A stretch of DNA of 59,246 nt. It comes from Psilocybe azurescens. Lineage: Eukaryota > Basidiomycota > Agaricomycetes > Agaricales > Agrocybaceae. Shown in pieces: positions 1 to 12,632 of the stretch. The position numbers and the translations under genes are program-made. The DNA is taken from NCBI GenBank assembly GCA_023853785.1, contig JAJIRX010000106.1, positions 1 to 59,246 on the forward strand, read 5' to 3'. The notes beneath the pieces were generated by a model. That model searched no databases. It was not told where the DNA came from and saw only the letters and a program-made list of their open reading frames with translations. The number at the start of each line of letters is the position of its first letter. Position 1 is the first letter of the stretch.

Positions 1-45
1 CGCACACCTTATCCTGGCCATGCGCAAACATAAAAGGCAAACAAA

Positions 46-784
46 GTGGTATGCGACGGACTAGTGATACACGGCAAAAGGGTCGACGTAAGGAAGAGCA
101 AGAAGGAGCCGATACGATGCCTCAAGTGTCAAGGATACAACCACATCGCAAGAGAATGTATTAACGACTACGATACATGTGGCAACTGCGCAAACCGCAC
201 CCACAAGACAGAAAACTGTACCTCCCAAAGCAAGAAATGCGTAGCATGTGGCGACCAAGGAGAAGGACACACAGCTGGGACCGTAACTGCCCCACCTTCC
301 ACCGAAAATGTCAACAGTTCGACGCAAACCACCCCAAAACGCGATACCTTTTTTCCCAGACACAGAACCCTGGACATGGACCGCCGAATATCAGCCACCA
401 ACAATTCGCCACAAGCAAGTGTACGAACCGACAGCACAAGATATCGAACGACGGGCGCGAGTAGATGATGAGCTGCGACCAATGCGACAATCTCTGCTTG
501 ACTACCGACCTCAAGCAAAAACAACGACACAACCGACACCCCACACAAAAGTGCCGACCACCCACCAGCTGCCCGAACGGCCAACAGCCCCAGAAGCCCC
601 AGAAAAAGTGATGACCAGGGAAGAACTTACACGATTAGAGGCTCTGCTCGCCTCAGAGGTAGAAAAGATAGTGCGCCAAGAAACAGAAGAAAAGGAGAAG
701 GAGACACGAAATAGGTCCGTATCGAGAGAATCAACAATACCCCCAACCCCTGAAGGAACCCCACCACCAAACCATGATGCCTGA
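46..784 (+). pseudogene. LINE ORF1 (Gag-like, zinc-knuckle nucleic-acid-binding protein), broken
   Basis: The N-terminal part carries zinc knuckles of the CX2CX4HX4C kind (CLKCQGYNHIAREC, followed by CGNCANRTHKTENC and CVACGDQGEGHTAG), as in LINE ORF1 proteins that bind the element RNA. The reading continues in a second frame at about 250-340 and a third frame from about 340, so two frameshifts interrupt it. The last part is hydrophilic and rich in Thr, Pro and Glu, with a charged helical stretch near 600-720. It stops at 782-784, overlapping the start of ORF2 at 774 by about 10 bases, an arrangement usual for two-ORF LINEs. The 5' end may extend beyond the window. Confidence 0.8.
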
Positions 785-3700
785 AGAACGACAACCGCCT
801 CTGAACCGCCTCCGAATACTACAGATCAACCTCAATAAATCACGCGAAGCCCACAACGACCTAATCAATCGACCACTCAGCAACGAATGGGACATAATAT
901 TAATACAAGAGCCTCATATAACGACAACAGGACTGCTAAGAACTCCTCTTAATTTCTCGCTAGTATCACCACACGACAGATTCACTGACAAAGCCTCTAT
1001 CACTAGATCTGCTATAATGGTCAACACACAACTATCATCAAGTACATGGACCGAACTAGCCATACCAGGCAATAACGACCTAACCGCCATTCACATTACA
1101 ACACAAACGTGCAACCTCACCATTGCTAACATCTATAACGACAACAAGCACATGATAAATATCAGCCACCTCCCGACGATTTCTCACGAAAGGAAAAACA
1201 TCAGATACACCAATCCGAAGAGGATCAAGTTATATGGGCAGGTGACTTCAACAGCCACCACCCACTATGGGACAGAGATGAGGACCACCGTCTATTCACT
1301 GCAGAAGCCACTTCGGGCGCAGCTGAACGTATCATAGCACTAGCTGCAGATGAAAACATGCAGATTGCACTGCCAAAAGGAATACCAACTATTCGCCACT
1401 TCGTCAACAAGAGATATACAAGGCCTGATAATGTTTGGTGCACGGAAGGCCTTATAGACCGTATCGTGAGATGCGATGTGGACGATTCCTGCAACCACCA
1501 GGTACCGACCACTTTCCCATTGTAACAATAGTTGATCTACCACAGAACCGTATCATACCAACCCCATCCCTCAACTATCGTATGACTAACTGGGAAGCAT
1601 TTAACACTGCCCTCACAAACAAAATCGTCGAAATGCCAGAGCCCAAGGAACTCACCAGCGAAGAAGAGCTGCAAGCATCAGCAGCAGCACTGACAACAGC
1701 CCTGCAAGAAGCAATCAAACTGGTCGTCCCAACAAACAAGCCATGCCCGAATTCAAAAAGATGGTGGAACAGAGAGCTGAGCGACCTACGAAAAGATATG
1801 AACAAGCTAAGTAGACTCTCCTATCGCTACAGAGCAGTGCCGGATCACCCAAGTCATGCAGAACATGAAGCAAAAGCAAAAGCCTACGGCAAGGAAATGG
1901 ACAGAGCAAAATTACAACACTGGAGAGACTTCCTAGAAGACGCAACAACAAAAGACATCTGGACAGCAAATAAGTACATCAGCACCCCAACAACCGACGG
2001 AGGCAAGACCAGAATACCCGCTCTGAAACAGAAAACAGTAGCAGGCCAAAACGCCAAACTAACCACAAACGAAGAAAAAGCGGAAGCACTCGCTACTTCC
2101 TTCTTCCCACAAAAACCAGCAGAATCAACAGTGCCAGCTGACTACGGCTACCCAGAACCTTTGCCACCCCCCTCGCTTAAAATAACAGAAGAACGTATAC
2201 GTGAACATATCACCAAACTATCACCCTACAAAGCAAGCGGCCCGACGGTATCCCCAACATTGTCCTACAAAAATCAGTCGACCATATCGAGACATATCTC
2301 CTCCACATATACCAAGCCACACTCACCCTCAACACATATGTCGATAGCTGGCGTGGAATTCACCTACAGTGGTACTGAGGAAGCCAGGCAAACCAAACTA
2401 CGAGATAACAAAGGCATACCGACCCATCGCACTAATATGCACAATGGCGAAGGTACTGACATCGATCGTAGCAGATGACATAGCACGCATGGTAGAACGT
2501 GAGCAGCTGTTACCAACAAACCACTACGGAGGTCGATCAGGTCGAATGACAACAGACGCAGTCCACATCCTTGAGGACAGGATCAAGTCAGCGTGGCGAA
2601 AAAATAAGGTCGTATCAGTCTTGTACCTGGACGTCGAAGGAGCATTCCCCAACGCGGTCACAGACAGGCTGCTGCACAACCTCAAGAAAAGAAAAATTCC
2701 AAGCACATATGTAGAATTCATAGGCAATCTGCTAAAGGACAGACGAACTAAACTACGATTTGATGATTATATATCGGAACTGATCACCATTTCTAACGGA
2801 ATAGGACAAGGCGACCCACTCTCAATGATCCTCTACATCACATACAATGCCGACCTACTAGAAATCGTAAAAGCAACAGCCGACGACGCCAACCCAAAAG
2901 AAGACTCAATGGGCTTTGTGGATGACGCAATGATCATCGTGACAGGAAACTCACTCAAGAGCAACGTCAAAACCCTCAAAAACATTATGGAAAAGCCAAA
3001 CGGAGGCTTCGCATGGGCGAAGGACCACAACTCAAGGTTCGAAATCGACAAATTGGCGGTAGTACACCACACAAGAAAAACAATAAAGGACCCACGCCGT
3101 CACGGGAAAAGAAAACGCCAGAAAGCCCCGCCACTCCTTCTACAAGGTCAGGTGGTAAGGGCATGAAAGCTACAAAGTACCTGGGAATACACGTCGATCG
3201 CACCCTCCGATGGAAGACACAGTTACAAAAACAATAGCGAAATCCACAACCTGGTTACTTCAATTCCGCAGACTCAGTAATGCAGCGGGAGGCATACAAG
3301 CTAAGTTGATGCGCCGCCTATATATCTCAGTAGCAATCCCAAAATGACATACGGATTAGACGTCTGGTATACCCCACCCCATCTCAAAGCCGGAGCAAAA
3401 CGACAAACAGGCTCCGATAGGAGCCCTAAAAGAACTCACCAAACTACAGCGCATTGCAACACTGGCGATCACAGGAGCACTGCGAACAACCCCAACAGAC
3501 CTCCTCGACCCCCATGCAGAAATACTACCAACTGACCTAATGCTAAAGAAAACGTGCCACCGAGCAATGGTGCGTCTTTCCTCACTGCCCGATGAAAATC
3601 CCGCTGCCGCCCTGCTCTCAAAGTACCACGCAGAAAAAGCCAAAAGTCATGCCACGTCACTGCAAATGTTACTCCAGATATTTAAATACGACCCTACAAA

Positions 3701-4801
3701 AACGGAAAAATCCAACCTCGACGAAACTGCCCAGAAGAAAGGCCAGACTATGCCACACAGACAGCGGACACACCAGACAAGGCCATCACCAACGAAAAGC
3801 GGACACAGCAAAAGACGGCGATATATACACAGACGGATCCACCATATACGGAATGGTAGGAGCGTCGGCAGTCATGTACTATGCCGGCCACAACAAACCA
3901 GCCCAATCACTCGCGATATCAGCTGGGACCCGACACCAAATACACAAACGACGACGCAGAGGCAGTAGGACTGACCTTGGGATGCTGGATGCTCCGTAAC
4001 TCAGGCCACCTAGGGCGACTCACCTCATCCATTTACACAGACAGCAAGAACACAATCAAAGCCACGTCAGCACGCACGCCCAAGAGCGGCTCCTACCTGA
4101 TCGATGAACTGAACAAACTGGCAGGCGGACTCATGGGGCATGAGCAGACCCCTTACCACGGTGAAAAATTCACTATCTACTGGATCCCTGCTCACAAAGA
4201 AGTCCCAGGAAACGAGGCAGCCGATGAAAATGCGCAAAAGGCAGCAGCAGGAGAGACATCGCCACGATCCCTGCTACCACACTACCTACGACAAGGCAAC
4301 CTGCCAACAAGCACAAAGCAAATCAAAAGCCAAATGCAAATTGCACTCGACGACGAAGCCACACAGAGATGGAACTCCTCACACCGAAAACAATCCTTCG
4401 CAAACATCGACACAGAATTCCCCTTCAACAACTTCAGAAAAATTCAAAACACCATGACGCGAGCGAGAGCAAGCTTATATATGCAGATACGCACTGGCCA
4501 CATACCCCTCAACAGCTACCTCAATAGGTTCGGCAAGGCCGATACCAACCGATGCGAAAAGTGCAGGACAGCAAACCGAGGCGTGGTAGAGGAGACCGTA
4601 AAACACTTCTTATTTGAATGTCCATCGTACGCATGGGAACGAGCCGAAATGGACCAGGAGCTGGGAAGAAATGCAAGAAGCCTACGCACAATATTATGCG
4701 GAAAACCACACATGAAGATACTGATGAAATACATATCGAAAACAAAACGACTGCGAACAACACCAGGTGAAGTCCCAATCATTAACGACAATGCAGACTA
4801 A
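774..4801 (+). pseudogene. LINE ORF2: endonuclease - reverse transcriptase - RNase H polyprotein, multiply frameshifted
   Basis: ORF2 copies the element RNA at a nicked chromosomal target. Domains in order: an AP-endonuclease-like domain (about 820-1510) with ILQINLNKS, QEPHI and, after a frameshift near 1230, GDFNSHHPLWD; a linker with KRWWNREL (about 1760); a reverse transcriptase (about 2200-3070) with AYRPIAL, the YLDVEGAFPN motif, GIGQGDPLS and the catalytic FVDD (about 2920); an RNase H (about 3810-4260) with IYTDGS, IYTDSKN and YWIPAHKEVPGNEAAD; and a C-terminal Cys/His cluster (CEKC, then HFLFEC, about 4550-4625). The reading moves between all three frames at about 1230, 1510, 2250, 3070, 3240, 3900 and elsewhere. 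As read it cannot encode one protein. Some breaks may be sequence errors, given the pattern elsewhere in the window. Confidence 0.88.
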
Positions 4802-5247
4802 AAACACAAAGAAATACAGCACAGAATACATACCCACACCCACACAACCCCCGAACCCAACAAGCCTTCGACTCAACGGCCCCGGACAACCCATCCGTAC
4901 ACCACCCCGAAACATGAGCAAAACACCCACCTGCGCCTGAACGACCATCGCTCAGGCGCCCAGCAGAAAGAACACTAGAAAAGAAACAAACACAAAGAAG
5001 AAATCCGATGGTACTAGCCCGCCCGCCAAAGCACGGATGCCCGGAAACAACGTTTCAGTGTTGGGCCGTTCGGGGAGGGGATCGCTATAGTCCGATCCTA
5101 TAGGGCGTGCCTCTGACGGTGCACACGGGGTCCACGGGAAAGGAGTCGCACGCAGTGTGCTGTTAAATACTATTGTAATCGTTAGTTAGGTCTGCATGGG
5201 GCCAAGCCCCAATAGACATAAATTTACAAGAAAAAAAAAAAAAAAAA
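4802..5247 (+). other. LINE 3' untranslated region and poly(A) tail
   Basis: About 430 bases follow the ORF2 stop without coding potential, ending in 17 consecutive A (5231-5247). The position and A-tail fix the 3' end of the LINE and its plus orientation. Confidence 0.85.
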
Positions 5248-5251
5248 GTCT

Positions 5252-6248
5252 GGCTATGTGTTCAAAGCCCTCCCCACATTCTGCAGCAAACACCAACCCT
5301 CAATCACTGAGTATGGTATTTGAGCTCTAGATCTACCTCTCAACCCCACTCAAAGCTTGTGTGAAGTTGTCCTCACCAAAGTTAAATCTGTGCCAAATGC
5401 AAAGTGTGCAGAGATGTTGTTCATGGCTCTGTGCACTGAGGTAGTTCCAGCAGAAGCACTTGGCAGAGCCCAAGGAGAAGAGCTTTGCAGCCAGCTGAAG
5501 AATTTTGAACAACAGAAGCGGATGGGCCAGCTTGGTGGGAATAATAGTGTTTGTGTTTGACACATGTCAAATGCTTGCCCTGTAGGTTTTGGGAAGGATG
5601 TTCTAACCTTAAAACTGGGACAGCCTTGAAAAGAGCCTTTGTTATGCACATTGAACAGTGGCATAGTGTATTAAGGTCTTAGTGGTTATTTAATGAAGGT
5701 GTCTTGGGAAGGATATAAGTTCAATACTTAACATATGCCCTGTATTAATCCTGACCCTTTGTCTTGTGGTTCGCATGAGTGTATGAGATGAGATGAGTAA
5801 GTAGAAGTAAGAATCTGATTCATCAATATCCCTGACGTGAAGAGCCCAGAGACAACATTTTTGTGACAGACACTGATGTGGTTCCATTGGAGTATCAAGT
5901 GGTTATAGTGAATGAGAAGTGATATATTCCAATGTTATGAAGCAAGAAATCCAGCAGTAGAAAGAAGTAGATGGCAGCACAAGAAATCATTAAGTTGTAA
6001 TGGTCATTAGAAGAGCAGAGGTGAGAAAAGTGTGAAAAAAGATAGGATAGAGGGATGAAAGGCCATAAAAGTAGGGTGTAAACATTGTAAAGTAAAGTGA
6101 ATAGCCAGTCCTTATGATATGTAGTCCTTGAAAAGCGAGACATTGGAATCACTGGAGTAGATGTCACTGGTTAATTTGTCATATGACATGCAATATCAAG
6201 ATCACATACTGGTATCTCTTCAATCTTCAGCAGCAATAGGTAAAGTAG
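5252..6248 (+). pseudogene. CpG-decayed copy of MYND gene 3' half, MYND/Msb1 intergenic region and last Msb1 codons (left half)
   Basis: This stretch aligns over its whole length with 43775-45187. It covers the second-exon coding part of the MYND gene, its 3' flank and the last codons of the Msb1/Mug8 gene on the other strand. A 388-bp piece corresponding to 44442-44829 is missing. Differences are dominated by CG to TG or CA changes: of 18 CpG in 43781-44050, 17 are lost here, 16 of them as TpG/CpA, and only one (in AAGCGGATG) is kept. Several of these changes create stops or lose codons, so it is not a functional gene. The copy is cut at 6248/6249 by a transposon and resumes at 22567. Confidence 0.93.
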
Positions 6249-6596
6249 CACTGTGGGAAGTAGGAACACTATTATGTGGTGTTAAATCACTGTTAAGTCA
6301 AATTTGCCACTGATTAATGCTGCTGACCCGGATCAGTGCTTTCACACACCAATTATTAGTATTACTTAAGACATATTAAATGGTGTTAGCCACATCCATC
6401 ATATTGTGACATTTTAAGACACTGGTTATTAATGAATCAAAATGCGTGGCAACAAGCTGTGTGCAAAGCACTTATTATTAGCAAACCCATCAGTACAGCA
6501 TATAAAGGTGCATGTTAGGCAGCATTTAATCCTCCTTATCATACAAGTGTTTTCTCAGCTCTGGGAGTCTCTAAAAATTGTATTTCCTCCCAGAAT

Positions 6597-6720
6597 TAGT
6601 GATGTGCCAGCTTAGGCTTGGCCTGAAAGCCCCAGATTTGGCCTGGCTTTAGGGGCTCAGGCTTCACAAAATTGTGAACCAGGCTTCAGGCCAAAGTTCA
6701 GGCTGGGGCTTTCAGCAGTA
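6597..6720. repeat. GC-rich GGCTTGGCCTGA repeat fragment
   Basis: A GC-rich island in AT-rich surroundings begins TAGTGATGTGCCAG, which resembles a hAT-type terminus. It shares words such as GGCTTGGCCTGA and AAGCC with a similar island at about 11930-12035. No matching far end or target duplication was found, so both are called as fragments only. Confidence 0.4.
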
Positions 6721-7046
6721 ATTCTGCATTTTAAGTGCAAAAATTAAAACATATATGTACTTGTATGCAGATAATATATTTTATCAACACAATACCATTA
6801 ATTTTTCATGTATAGGATGTAAATCAGTCATGAAGCATTGAAGATAGAGTTGTTAACAATGTTTTTGATCAAATTAAAATTCCAATGAAACTTACCAAAT
6901 TTGCTCTTCTGTATTGCATTGTTGTTTGTGGTGAGATATTTGCTGCAGAGTGTGCTTGCAGCTTAACACTTCAATCAAATTTTACGATGACTCGTTTGTC
7001 ACTGGGAAGGGAAGCTTGCGCTTTTAATAACCATATTACACAAAAT

Positions 7047-8405
7047 TAGTGTTTGAAAGTCTGGTTCAATTCAGTCTTTTGGCCAAATTTTGTAAGACTC
7101 AGACCAAAACCAGTCCATCTTTGTCCTAGGACCTTAAAAACTGGACTGAACTGCTTAAGACTGGTCTTTGCAGTCCTTTGCAGTCCTGGACCAGTCTTGG
7201 TCTTAACCAGTTTTAACCAGTTTTAACTGGTATTACACCCAAAAATATGCAAAGTTATAGAGGTAATAGTTGTAGAAGTAATTTATAGCTTTAGAACTAT
7301 CTCAATAAAATAATATTCCATTAAGATTTGACAATTCTATGAAAATATTTTGCAAATTCTACCCTTTTAACAAAATTTTAACAATTTATTTAATTTCTCA
7401 GCCAAAAGTTGACCAAATATTATGGTCTTGGAGTTACTTTAAAGGAAAAAGTAAGGCTACAAAATAGTTGGTTCAGACCAATCTGAACAGCTGAAGATGA
7501 TCTGAAATGTCTGGGGTTGGACACTGATCTGTTTTTATGGTGAGGACTGCGACTTGGGGTCGAAGTCAAATGGTTTGCTTGCTGATTGATGTCAAGCAAG
7601 TTACAGGGGCCTGAGAGTGGGTTTGACTTGTAAAATAGTCCTGACAATGCAACATGTTCAATGAGCAAGAAGGACAAAATAAGATGACAGGAGCAAATGG
7701 GTGGTGGCAGAGCATGAGCGATTTTTCTGTATTACAAATATCAACGATGCTTATAATGTACAAAGAAGCAGTAGTATAGCGAGTTTTATTTTTGTGTTCA
7801 AGAGTTTTTGTTTTGGACTGGATATTTCTCGGTGCAATAAGAGTTACTTTGGTGTATATTTATCAGATTTTGTGGGGGAAATCCTGTGTCTAAAACAGAT
7901 ACAAGTTGGCTACTTTAAATACATTTTTATACACTAAATTTTATGTGCTTGGTTATTCCAAGCTTTTGGTTTTGATCATTAGAGGCACATTGCAGCTCTG
8001 GATAATGGTTTAGTTTTCTCGGATGGTGGGTGCCATATGGATTTGCAGATACTGAGCATGTGTCTGGCTGCAGGGTGGTGTGGAGTGATGCGACATGGAT
8101 GATATGTCAGGAATTAGTTGATACGATGATGATGTTATTTCTTAGAGTGCTTAAAGTCTCTTCCGCGAGTTGCTATTGTTTGGTGCTTTCTGTACTGAGA
8201 CAGAACAAGAGTTCTACACCACAAAGACAGGTCCCCCAAGACCGGTCTTTTCATCCTCAAAATTGAAAGACCGGACTGCTGGTCCAGTCTTTTCTGGTCT
8301 TGGTCTGGTCTTGGTCTGGTCTTGGTCTGGTCTTGGTCTGGTCTTGGTCTGGTCTTGGTCTGGTCTTGGTCTGGTCTGGTCTTAAGACTGAACTTCCAAA
8401 CACTA
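7047..8405. mobile_element. Non-autonomous hAT-like element with perfect 8-bp target duplication
   Basis: The ends are inverted repeats: TAGTGTTTG at 7047 and CAAACACTA at 8397-8405. They are flanked by identical 8-bp copies of CACAAAAT (7039-7046 and 8406-8413). An 8-bp duplication and TAG-type ends are hallmarks of the hAT superfamily. The element interrupts one arm of a larger inverted repeat: 6905-7046 and 8406 onward join into a continuous match to 11098-11545, which confirms the insertion. No transposase reading frame is visible in the 1,359 bp. Short CAGTCTT/GGACCAG words near the left end and an 11-bp tandem array near the right end are probably subterminal repeats. Confidence 0.85.
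8295..8376 (+). repeat. Tandem array of the 11-mer GGTCTTGGTCT
   Basis: About seven near-perfect copies of GGTCTTGGTCT run head to tail, just inside the right end of the hAT-like element. The array is open in all frames, so any reading frame across it is an artefact of the repeat. Confidence 0.9.
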
Positions 8406-9099
8406 CACAAAATCTTCAAACAGGAGGTGAATACAAGGGTTAGCTCACAAGGATTTCAGAGTAATATATATGTTTTTGTGATTTCTTGGTGGGTGCTGAG
8501 ACTTTTACAAATCTCTGCTCTAACACAATACTGTTTCCAGACCTTTTAGTGTCACTATCAGCAGATACACACATTGAGCTGAAGTGTGGGGTTCAAAATT
8601 CTGCAGAATCTCTTCTTTAACACAGTACCATTTCCAGACCTTGTTAGGGTCACTATCAGCAGGTACATGCTTTGAGCTAAATAATTTGGTGGTCTTCTTG
8701 ACCTAATAAAACATGATTTGACCCTCTTGTTCTACCAGCTAAAGACCCTCTTGGCCTTGGGAATACAAAACAAGAGAGAGCTAGGTTGTGAATCTAGCTT
8801 GCATGCCCTATATCTCAGTTGCCCTCTTGCTGGGTATAAAGTCAATATTTAGACTTGAGTTGTGTGAGGTGAACTCTTCAAGTATTTCTACCTTTCAAAT
8901 GTGCAAAGCACTACTTTTAAATTCAAAGGTGAACAATAGATTGCTATTGCTTGACAAGCAATTAACATTCTCGAAGTTCTTAATACTTTCAGAAAATGCA
9001 GTTGCAGAATAAATCTGAACAGTACGTTCTTGGGGTAAAAATTACTTGTTCAATATCTACATAGATACATTTAATTTATAGCTACAGGTACATACAAAT

Positions 9100-11830
9100 T
9101 TGGAGAATAATTTAGTAAATCAAATCACTATTACAAACCCCCAAACTACATGTTTCTCAAACCATAAGCCTTTCTACAACCAATCAGATCACTAATAAAT
9201 AATCTATGTGGTTATCGCGTGCCCAGCTAGTAATTGGCACTCTTCAGCTGTTATTTTCTTAGGCATACAGACCGCAAATTTTGACAGTAAAATGTCTTCA
9301 GCATTTGCCTAGGAACCCAGCTGATGATGGGTTTGTCCAGTTAAACTGTGTTATTCAATTTGTTCATCAGCTCAGTGCCTGTCGAATTCTTATTATGAGT
9401 CAACTGCACATCAGGGGGGCTGTGCACTATTCCATTTCTCCTATTGGTTGAGAATACTCTTTATATTCATATACTCTGATCCGCTCAGCTAGATGCACAT
9501 GCATTGTTCATTATTGCTTCCAGAATATGAAGACTTGCTTGGCAGTCCTCATTTTCCTTTATGTTTCAGACAGCTAAAGCTACCCTTGCCCCATACTGTG
9601 ATCAGACTCATTTAATGAGGGCCAAGCTGGTTTGTTCTGGTTGTCTGTGATGCATGAGGACCTGTATCGCACTCCACGAGACCTCTAGAATACTTTGGTG
9701 CTAAGTCTTAATTGTATCACATGTAGTTAGTGCATGCTAATTTTAGAACATGCAACCGACTGCACTGTGTCTTGACCTCAGCTAGCACATTTCTCTTCCT
9801 TGATTGTTCTTCAGTCAACATGTAGTTACATCTTTTACAGGTAGTATATTGTTGCTTACAATAGTTAGCCCAACCGTCCAGTATTTAGACATAATTATGC
9901 CATTCATACTGCTTAGCTGTGAGACAATACTGCTTATTTCATAGTTTCCCTCATCTTTTGTGAACATATGACTGCTCACTTATATACATCTGGATGCCAA
10001 AAAATTCAGCTACTCTTCATTATGCATCCTTTTACACAGCTAGCCATGCAACAGTCTCTTCAGTGGTTACATCCATATGGTACCTGGATACAACAATGCA
10101 CAGATAATAACTGGTATTGCCTGATCCATGTTAGTCCCTAAATTTAATAAGTTGAATCACTGATACAAACCCCTGAGCTACATGTTTCACAAACCATAAG
10201 CCTTTCTACAACCAATTGGATTACTAATAAATAATCTATGTGGTCATTGCATGCCCAGCTAGCACTTGGCACTTTTCAGCTGCTATTTTTCAGGCATACA
10301 GCCCATGATGTTGACAGTAAAATGTCTTTAATATTCACCTAGAAATCCAGCTGATGATGGGTTTGTCAGTTTATGCTGTGTTATTCAATTTGTTCATCAG
10401 CTTGGTATATATCAAACTCTTATTATGAGTCAACCCTGTGTCAGGCCATGCATTATTCCATTTATCCTATTGGTTGTGAATGCTCTTTATACAGTATTCA
10501 TATACTCTGATCCACTCAGCTAGATGCACATGCATTGTGGAATTACATTCATTATTGCCTCTGGAATATGAAGACTTGCTTGGCAGTCCTCATTTTCCTT
10601 TATGTTTTGGGACAGTTAAAGCTACCATTGCTCCATACTGCAATTGGACTTATTCAATGAGGTCTGAGCTGGTTTATTCTGATGGTCCATGATGCATGAG
10701 GACCAGTATTGCACTCTGCAAGACCTCTAGAGTACTTTGGCGCTAAATCTTTACTTGTATCACATGTAATTAGCACATGCTAATTTAGAACATGTGACTA
10801 ACTGCACTGTGTCTCAACTTCAGCTAGTGCCCTTCTCTTCCTCCATTGTTTATCAGTCAATGCATAGTTACATTTTTTAAAGATAATATATCATTTACAA
10901 TAGCTAGCCCAACTGCCCAATATTTAAACATAATTATGCCATTCATACTGCTTAGCTGTGAGCCAATATTGCTTATTTCATAGTTTCCCTCATCCTTCAT
11001 GAATGTATTACAGTTCACTTATATACATCTGGATGCCAAAAATTCAGCTGCTCTTCATTATGCATATTTTTACACAGCTAGCCATGCAATGGTCTCTTCA
11101 CTGTATTTCTAAGACCAAGAAGGTTGAATAGTATTTTATTAGGTCAAGAGGACTACCAAATTATTTAGCTCAAAGCATGTACATGCTGATAGTGGTCCTA
11201 AGAAGGTCTGAAAATGGTACTGTGTTAGAGAGAAGAGATTCTGCAGAATTTTGAACCCCATACTTCAGCTCAAAGTGTGTACCCACTGATAGTGATCCTA
11301 AGAAGGTCTGGAAACAGTATTTTACTAGAGCAGAGATTTGTGAAAGTCTCAGCACCACCAAGAGATCATAAAAACACATATATTATCAAAACCCTTGTGA
11401 GCTAACAACTCATATTCACCCCCTTTTTGAGGAATTTGTGTAGTACAATTATTAAAAGCACAAATTTTGCTTCCCAATGACAAACTATTCATTTTAACAT
11501 TAGTTGAAGTGTTAAGCTGCAACACTCTGCAGCAAGCATCTCAATGCCTTGTATCTTCCTCCACTGTTCTCTAGTCAGCACATAGTTACATATTTTTACA
11601 GATTGTATTTTGTTATAACAATAGCTAGCTCAACTGCCCAGTACTTTGACATAAATATGCTGTTCATCCTGCTTAACTGTGAAGCAACATTGTGTATTTT
11701 ATAGTTTTACCCATCCTTTGTAAATGTATTACTGCACACTTGTATACAACTAAATGCTAAAAATTTCAGCTATTCTCTGTTATTTGTCTTTTATACAGTT
11801 AGCCATGCAATGGTCTCTTCAGCAGGTGCC
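9100..11830 (+). repeat. Direct tandem duplication of about 1.03 kb, with a third partial copy
   Basis: The unit starting at about 9115 (words ACAAACCCC, CATAAGCCTTTCTACAACC, AATAAATAATCTATGTGG) recurs at about 10148 and continues through matching blocks to about 11100. A third copy of only the last 280 bp lies at about 11550-11825, after the fold-back arm. Copy-to-copy differences include many CG/TG/CA changes, for example TTATCGCGTGCC against TCATTGCATGCC, consistent with methylation decay. There is no reading frame of note and no recognised product. Confidence 0.85.
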
Positions 11831-12200
11831 ATGTCAGACTTGAAAATAAATTTAATGATGAGACATTTCATAAACCTTCACAAAAAGTTGAAAATCCTTG
11901 CATTTTGTGTCTTCATCTCACTGTACAAAAGCCAGGGCCCAAGCCTGGTGCTTAGGCTTTTGAGAATTTCAAGCTGGGCCAAAAGCCCCCTCAGGCCAAG
12001 CCTAGGGCCTGGCTTGGCCTGACTTTTTGGTGTCTGAAAGTGCATCTTTGTCAATATATGCTGTAGAATATTAATTAGATAAACTTACTATAGAACAACT
12101 ATAAGTAATACAAATGAAGGACAAATAAACTAATTAATAGAAACAAAAACAAAGTAGTGAGATATAAGGGAGAAGTTTTCAATGACAGTGCACAATTAGC
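11831..12200. other. AT-rich spacer with a GC-rich repeat fragment
   Basis: Nothing coding is seen. The stretch at about 11930-12035 is the second copy of the GGCTTGGCCTGA-type GC-rich fragment (compare 6597-6720). The remainder is AT-rich and featureless. Confidence 0.4.
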
Positions 12201-12219
12201 AGCCTTCTTCAAACGTGAT

Positions 12220-12360
12220 CAGAATCTGTGATGGATCTTAGCTTAGCAGTTAGGACCATGTCACATCACCTGACATAAGATGGCTATAAATTGCCCGCCT
12301 TAATCGGTGAGTCTAGAGCTTCCAAGTGAGCCGTTGAGTTGAGGAGGCAGAATCTGTGAT
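12220..12360. repeat. 13-bp direct repeat CAGAATCTGTGAT near the Ngaro 3' side
   Basis: CAGAATCTGTGAT occurs at 12220-12232 and again at 12348-12360. The spot, downstream of the recombinase on the element's strand, is where Ngaro elements carry part of their split direct repeats. I could not match it to the element's 5' side, so the link is only suggestive. Confidence 0.35.
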
Positions 12361-12632
12361 TCCGTGGGTTGGGTGGAAGTGACTACCTAAGAGTTCAAGT
12401 CACGTGATTGTACGTGAATCGAATTCAGGACGCGAAGCCAGACATATTGTGTCGTGGTTAGCCGGTGTAGTCACCTTGAGCATGTGTATAAGTGTAGTAA
12501 AATTACTAGTAAGAGGCTGGGAGGAGACCTTTAAGTATCTACACCTATTTGAGCTTTATAGCTTACAACAGAGACTTAAAGGTAGGAGGCCTTAAGTGAT
12601 CACCCCATGATATAAAGATGCAAACAGTTATA

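Larger units (their letters stand above)
1..5247 (+). mobile_element. Tad/I-type LINE (non-LTR retrotransposon), 5'-truncated by window edge, frameshifted
   Basis: The element reads left to right. It holds an ORF1 with CCHC zinc knuckles, an ORF2 with an AP-type endonuclease, reverse transcriptase and RNase H, a 3' untranslated region and a 17-base poly(A) at 5231-5247. This order is that of the Tad1/I group of LINEs common in fungi. The host sequence resumes at about 5248, in a decayed copy of a MYND gene. The element keeps plenty of CpG while its target is CpG-depleted, so it probably inserted after that target decayed. Its 5' end is outside the window. No target-site duplication can be tested for the same reason. 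The reading frame breaks at least six times. Confidence 0.93.
6905..11545. repeat. Large fold-back inverted repeat (arms 6905-7046 + 8406-8775 versus 11098-11545)
   Basis: The left arm, after removing the hAT-like insertion, matches the right arm in reverse complement over roughly 450-500 bp at moderate identity. Each arm contains two tandem subunits of about 95 bp that share the words CTGTTTCCAGACC and CACTATCAGCAG. The loop is filled by the kilobase direct repeats listed below. No target duplication or coding sequence was identified. It may be a fold-back transposon or the arms of a decayed larger element. Confidence 0.75.

Noticed and set aside
8135..8419. Open frames with (DQTKTRPRP)n or (GLGLVLVWSWS)n repeats
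   Set aside because: They are translations of the 11-bp tandem array, which is open in every frame.
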